Source: Moduliflexus sp964602655 (lineage in GTDB: Bacteria; Moduliflexota; Moduliflexia; Moduliflexales; Moduliflexaceae). Taken from it: a stretch of DNA of 64,000 bases. Location of the stretch: positions 61,538-125,537 of the forward strand of contig CAZRSF010000004.1 in assembly GCA_964602655.1 (NCBI GenBank). The letters are read 5' to 3'. This document shows positions 60,947-64,000 of the stretch, one piece after another. A program made the translations under genes and the position numbers. Below the pieces are notes generated by a model that saw only the letters and a list, made by a program, of their open reading frames with translations, did not search any database and was not told the DNA's origin. Position 1 is the first letter of the stretch; every line of letters starts with the position of its first letter.

Positions 60947-63853
60947 ATGCGCATACATCCATTCAAGCCACTGTTCCATGCTGCTTGCATGGCTCTCCTG
61001 ATAATCGCGTTTTTTGTCCCTGCATGTTATGGAAATTCTGCCGTCGTCCGCTTTGCCGAAGAGGGTACGGCGGCGTATCAGGCGGGAGAGTATGCCGCTG
61101 CCGTCAACGCCTGGCAAGCAGGTTTGGAAGAAGCTCGACGATCCGGCAACGCCCAGCATATCAGCGTCTTTCTCTATTCGCTCGGCACGGCATCTGAACA
61201 ATTGAACCGCTATGAGGACGCGCTGGAACATTATCGCGAGGCGATTGGACTGCGGCAGCAACTCAATGACGCGCCTGGCCTCGTCAAGGCGCTGAATCGC
61301 TTCGGAATCGTGTCGGATAAGTTAGGCCGATACGCAGAGGCGTTGGAGGCGTATCGTCAGGCATTGCCGCTCGCCCGGCAGGTCAATGACCGGGACGCCG
61401 AAGGCGAAGCGCTCGCGAGCACCGGAATCGCCTATTTCCAACTCGGCGAATATCTCGCGGCGCTGGATGCGCAGCGGCAGGCGCTCGTGCTCTATCGCCA
61501 GCTTGGCCGCCGCGATCTGGAAGCCAGCGCGTTGAACAATATCGGCGACTTGTATGAGCGCCAGGGACGCTATCAGGAAGCCCTTTACGCCTACCGGCAA
61601 GCGCTGTCGCTCCAGGAGCAGCTTCAGGAAGTCGGCGCGCAAGGCCGGACGTTGAATAACATCGGCGTGATCCATTTACACCTCGGCCAATATGAAGAAG
61701 CGCTGACCTATTATAAGCTCTCGCTGGCCTCCAAACGGGCAGCCAACGATCAAGCCGGAGAAGCCGCGACCCTTAATAATATCGGCGTTGTCCAATGGAA
61801 ACAGGAAAAATATCAGGAGGCGTTACGCTCGTATGATCAGGCGTTACGCCTCAGACGCGCCCTGAGCGATACTCGCGGTCAGGGCAGCACCCTGACCAAC
61901 ATCGGCATGGTTCATGCCGCCGAAGGACGTTCGCAGGAGGCGTTGGAGACGTTCCGACAAGCCCTGTCCATCACGCAAACCGTCGGAGACCGGCAGCGCG
62001 AAAGCTGGACCCTCGCGCAATTAGGCAAACTGTACAACACGCTCGGCGATGCGCGGCAGGCGCATGACGCGTTCCAGCAAAGCGTGGCGCTCAGCGCGCC
62101 ACTCCAGGCCCGCGAGATTCTCTGGGAAGCCTTGCGCGGCCTGGCGGCGGTCGAAGTCGAACGCGAGCAGTTCCAGGAGGCCATCCAGCATTATGAGCAG
62201 GCGCTTGTGGAGATCGAAGCCTTACGCGCCGAATTTCGCGCCAGCGATGAATATTTCGTGGTGATGGCAGACAAATTCGAGGTGTATGACGAGTTGATTG
62301 ACCTGTTTAGCAGACTCCACCAAATGTCCCCTGAAAAGCGGTATGATCAGAAAGCCTTCGACATCTTCGAGCGCAAACAAGGCCGCCTGTTTTTAGAACA
62401 AATGGGCAAAACCGGAACGCGCCAGTTTGCAAGCTTGCCGGAATCGGTTCGACAGCGTGAAGAACAGACCGATGCGCAGCTTGAACGCGCGCAGTACGAT
62501 CTGGCAGCAGCGCTGTCCCAGTCGCCTCAGGATATTGACCGGATTGCGGAATCAGAACAACGGCTGCAAACCCTTCAAGCCGAACAATACAAGCTGCGCG
62601 CCACGCTGCAAACCGAATACCCTGAGTATTACGCGCTGCGCTATCCGCAGCCGGTCAGCCTCGATGAGCTTCGTCAGCGCGTGCTGCAACCGGATGAGTT
62701 GATGCTGGCGTATCATGTCATGCCGGGCAGCACGATCCTGTGGGTTATCGGAGCGCAGCAGATGCAGATGCGCGTCCTGCCTGCCGGTGAACGCGAGATG
62801 CAGCAACTGGTCGCGAATATGCGAAATGCCATGCTTTCGAAGTTTATCGGGACTGCTATCGAACAAGAGTATAATCCGGCCACTGCAGAGGATATGCCAT
62901 TTCCCGAAGCCAGTTATGCGTTGTTTGCGACCCTGCTCCCTCAGGATATTCGTCCGTTGCTCACGCAGGAAAGGCCGCTGTATATCGTGCCTTCCGGGGC
63001 GTTGTATGCCATTCCCTTCGAAGCGTTGCTCACCCGCCCGGCTCAACGCTCTGAAGAAGAGCATTTTCTGCTTGAAGATGTCTCTATCAGCTATGTGTCT
63101 TCGGCCTCGCTGCTCAAGACCTTGCGGGACGCTCGAAATCGGGCAGGCCGCTCTACCCGATTTCCGCTCATCGCGTTTGCTCACCCTGCGTATAAGTCTC
63201 TCTCGCAATCGGCTGGAACAAATCGCTCATTACAGATGCAAATGCTACTGTCGGAAACAGGAGGGAATATAGAAGAGCTCGAAGACACCGAGGTTGAAGC
63301 CCGCAAGATTAACGACGTGTTAAAATCCCCGCCAGAAAGCCGCCCCTTGCAACTCCGGCAGGATGCCTCGCGCGCTAACTTGCTCCAGATGAACGCCGAT
63401 AACCGGTTAGACGACTATCAATACGTCCTCTTTTCACTGCATGGGCTGATCCCCGGACAAATCACCTATGTTGATCAACCAGCCCTGATTTTGTCCGATG
63501 ACCTTCTTCTGATGTCGGATGTGTTCGGATTGAGCCTGAACGCCGACATGGTGGTGCTGTCGGCATGCAATACCGGACGAGGGAAATACGAGCGCGGCGA
63601 AGGCGTCATGGGTCTCACGCGCGCGTTCATGTATGCCGGAACGCCGACGACCGCTGTCACGCTCTGGTCGGTGGCCTCGTTATCTTCGCAATATCTCAGT
63701 GTCGGAATGTTTTCTTCTCTCAAGCAAGGAATGCCCCCTGCCCCTGCCCTGCGCGCGATCAAACTGCAACTACTGAAAGACAAAACAAACCCGGAATTCC
63801 GGGAACCGTTCCATTGGGCGCCGTTTGTTATCTTTGGAGAAGGGTTTTTTTGA
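60947..63853 (+). CDS. Secreted TPR-CHAT caspase-like protease
   Basis: 968 residues from ATG 60947; an upstream in-frame extension from 60812 runs through the repeat DNA and is rejected. A signal peptide (MALLIIAFFVPACYG) precedes about ten tetratricopeptide repeats (TALNNIGDLYERQGRYQEAL style, about 30-430), a helical spacer and the CHAT domain (about 660-968). The catalytic pair is present: His in YVLFSLHGLIPGQ and Cys in MVVLSACNTGRGKYERGEGV. CHAT proteins are caspase-like cysteine proteases of conflict and signalling systems, usually cytoplasmic. Export to the periplasm or surface is unusual. It lies last in the surface cluster, with FecR and beta-barrel genes upstream. Confidence 0.9.
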   Translation: MRIHPFKPLFHAACMALLIIAFFVPACYGNSAVVRFAEEGTAAYQAGEYAAAVNAWQAGLEEARRSGNAQHISVFLYSLGTASEQLNRYEDALEHYREAIGLRQQLNDAPGLVKALNRFGIVSDKLGRYAEALEAYRQALPLARQVNDRDAEGEALASTGIAYFQLGEYLAALDAQRQALVLYRQLGRRDLEASALNNIGDLYERQGRYQEALYAYRQALSLQEQLQEVGAQGRTLNNIGVIHLHLGQYEEALTYYKLSLASKRAANDQAGEAATLNNIGVVQWKQEKYQEALRSYDQALRLRRALSDTRGQGSTLTNIGMVHAAEGRSQEALETFRQALSITQTVGDRQRESWTLAQLGKLYNTLGDARQAHDAFQQSVALSAPLQAREILWEALRGLAAVEVEREQFQEAIQHYEQALVEIEALRAEFRASDEYFVVMADKFEVYDELIDLFSRLHQMSPEKRYDQKAFDIFERKQGRLFLEQMGKTGTRQFASLPESVRQREEQTDAQLERAQYDLAAALSQSPQDIDRIAESEQRLQTLQAEQYKLRATLQTEYPEYYALRYPQPVSLDELRQRVLQPDELMLAYHVMPGSTILWVIGAQQMQMRVLPAGEREMQQLVANMRNAMLSKFIGTAIEQEYNPATAEDMPFPEASYALFATLLPQDIRPLLTQERPLYIVPSGALYAIPFEALLTRPAQRSEEEHFLLEDVSISYVSSASLLKTLRDARNRAGRSTRFPLIAFAHPAYKSLSQSAGTNRSLQMQMLLSETGGNIEELEDTEVEARKINDVLKSPPESRPLQLRQDASRANLLQMNADNRLDDYQYVLFSLHGLIPGQITYVDQPALILSDDLLLMSDVFGLSLNADMVVLSACNTGRGKYERGEGVMGLTRAFMYAGTPTTAVTLWSVASLSSQYLSVGMFSSLKQGMPPAPALRAIKLQLLKDKTNPEFREPFHWAPFVIFGEGFF

Positions 63854-63896
63854 CAGCGCATCACAAGCGAGATTGCGCACGCCCTCACCCGCCTGT

Positions 63897-63979
63897 TATA
63901 GCATTATTCATGAGCATTGACACGGAATCCAAGAGTGGTCAGGAAAAGCTGTCAGACACCTTGAAGGTGTCTGACAGCT
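63897..63979. repeat. Second copy of the TATAGCATTAT element, core different, cut by the window edge
   Basis: TATAGCATTATTCATGAGCA at 63897-63916, continuing TTGACACGGAATCC, matches the outer ends at 51831 and 51924. The inner palindrome 63947-63962 and 63964-63979 (AGCTGTCAGACACCTT and complement) is unrelated to that of 51864-51896. The right outer arm would lie beyond 64000. Confidence 0.8.
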
Positions 63980-64000
63980 CTGTCCATAACGTTCTGTGTC

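Overview
The window looks like a chromosome segment from a Gram-negative, environmental, probably uncultured bacterium. There are periplasmic-binding-protein, OmpA-like, FecR-like, lipoprotein and outer-membrane beta-barrel genes, a type IV pilus or secretion ATPase with c-di-GMP-type (MshEN) domains, a Na+-translocating NADH:quinone reductase operon and a chemoreceptor. Base composition is near 50 percent G+C. The mix of nSTAND-WD40, DUF4384, FecR, TPR-CHAT and many heterogeneous intergenic palindromes resembles large-genome filamentous or biofilm lineages; a KSB3/Modulibacteria-type organism is possible, but that is a guess. No rRNA, tRNA, CRISPR array or complete insertion sequence was seen.

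Layout. 1-5.4 kb: three polytopic membrane proteins of GT-C glycosyltransferase type (one cut by the window edge, one with an in-frame stop near its start) and a lone Phd-type antitoxin. 5.4-7.3 kb: a UPF0175/PIN toxin-antitoxin pair lying between a radical SAM gene and a fossil copy of that gene's 3' end. 7.5-16.8 kb: a PilX-like protein, a complete sugar ABC importer operon with an attenuator after the binding-protein gene, and a pilus-type ATPase fused to zinc ribbons and a receiver domain, with a two-MshEN-domain partner. 17-28 kb: hydrolase, EF-G, a membrane protein with two L7/L12-like repeats, and a comEA-comEC competence pair split by an AvaI/BsoBI-type restriction-modification pair. 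28-35.6 kb: UDP-xylose synthase-like epimerase, TyrRS, SbcC without SbcD, a frameshifted gene, Dus and a Uma2-family protein. 36-41 kb: nqrB-C-D-E-F without nqrA, with a DUF104/PIN toxin-antitoxin pair inside. 41-45 kb: small conserved genes, a chemoreceptor and a small membrane protein.

45-64 kb is the most unusual part. On the minus strand lie a sigma-factor-like gene, an unknown gene, a 1090-residue Lon-like/nSTAND/TM/WD40 protein, and three envelope proteins built from DUF4384 and OmpA domains. Divergent to them on the plus strand lie two small secreted repeat proteins separated by a terminator, a CsgG-like lipoprotein, an Ig-repeat lipoprotein, a FecR-domain protein, an outer-membrane beta-barrel protein and a secreted TPR-CHAT caspase-like protease. 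I read this as a candidate surface-fibre or adhesin system coupled to an envelope-sensing, protease-based signalling module. The plus-strand half is bracketed by two copies of a palindromic element whose ends match while their cores differ.

The DNA is rich in intergenic palindromes of at least ten unrelated sequence families. Some are simple transcription terminators; others are MITE-like nested inverted repeats, and one supplies the stop codon of the nSTAND gene. Two small 3'-end gene fossils (radical SAM and FecR) suggest past tandem paralogues that were lost by deletion or insertion.
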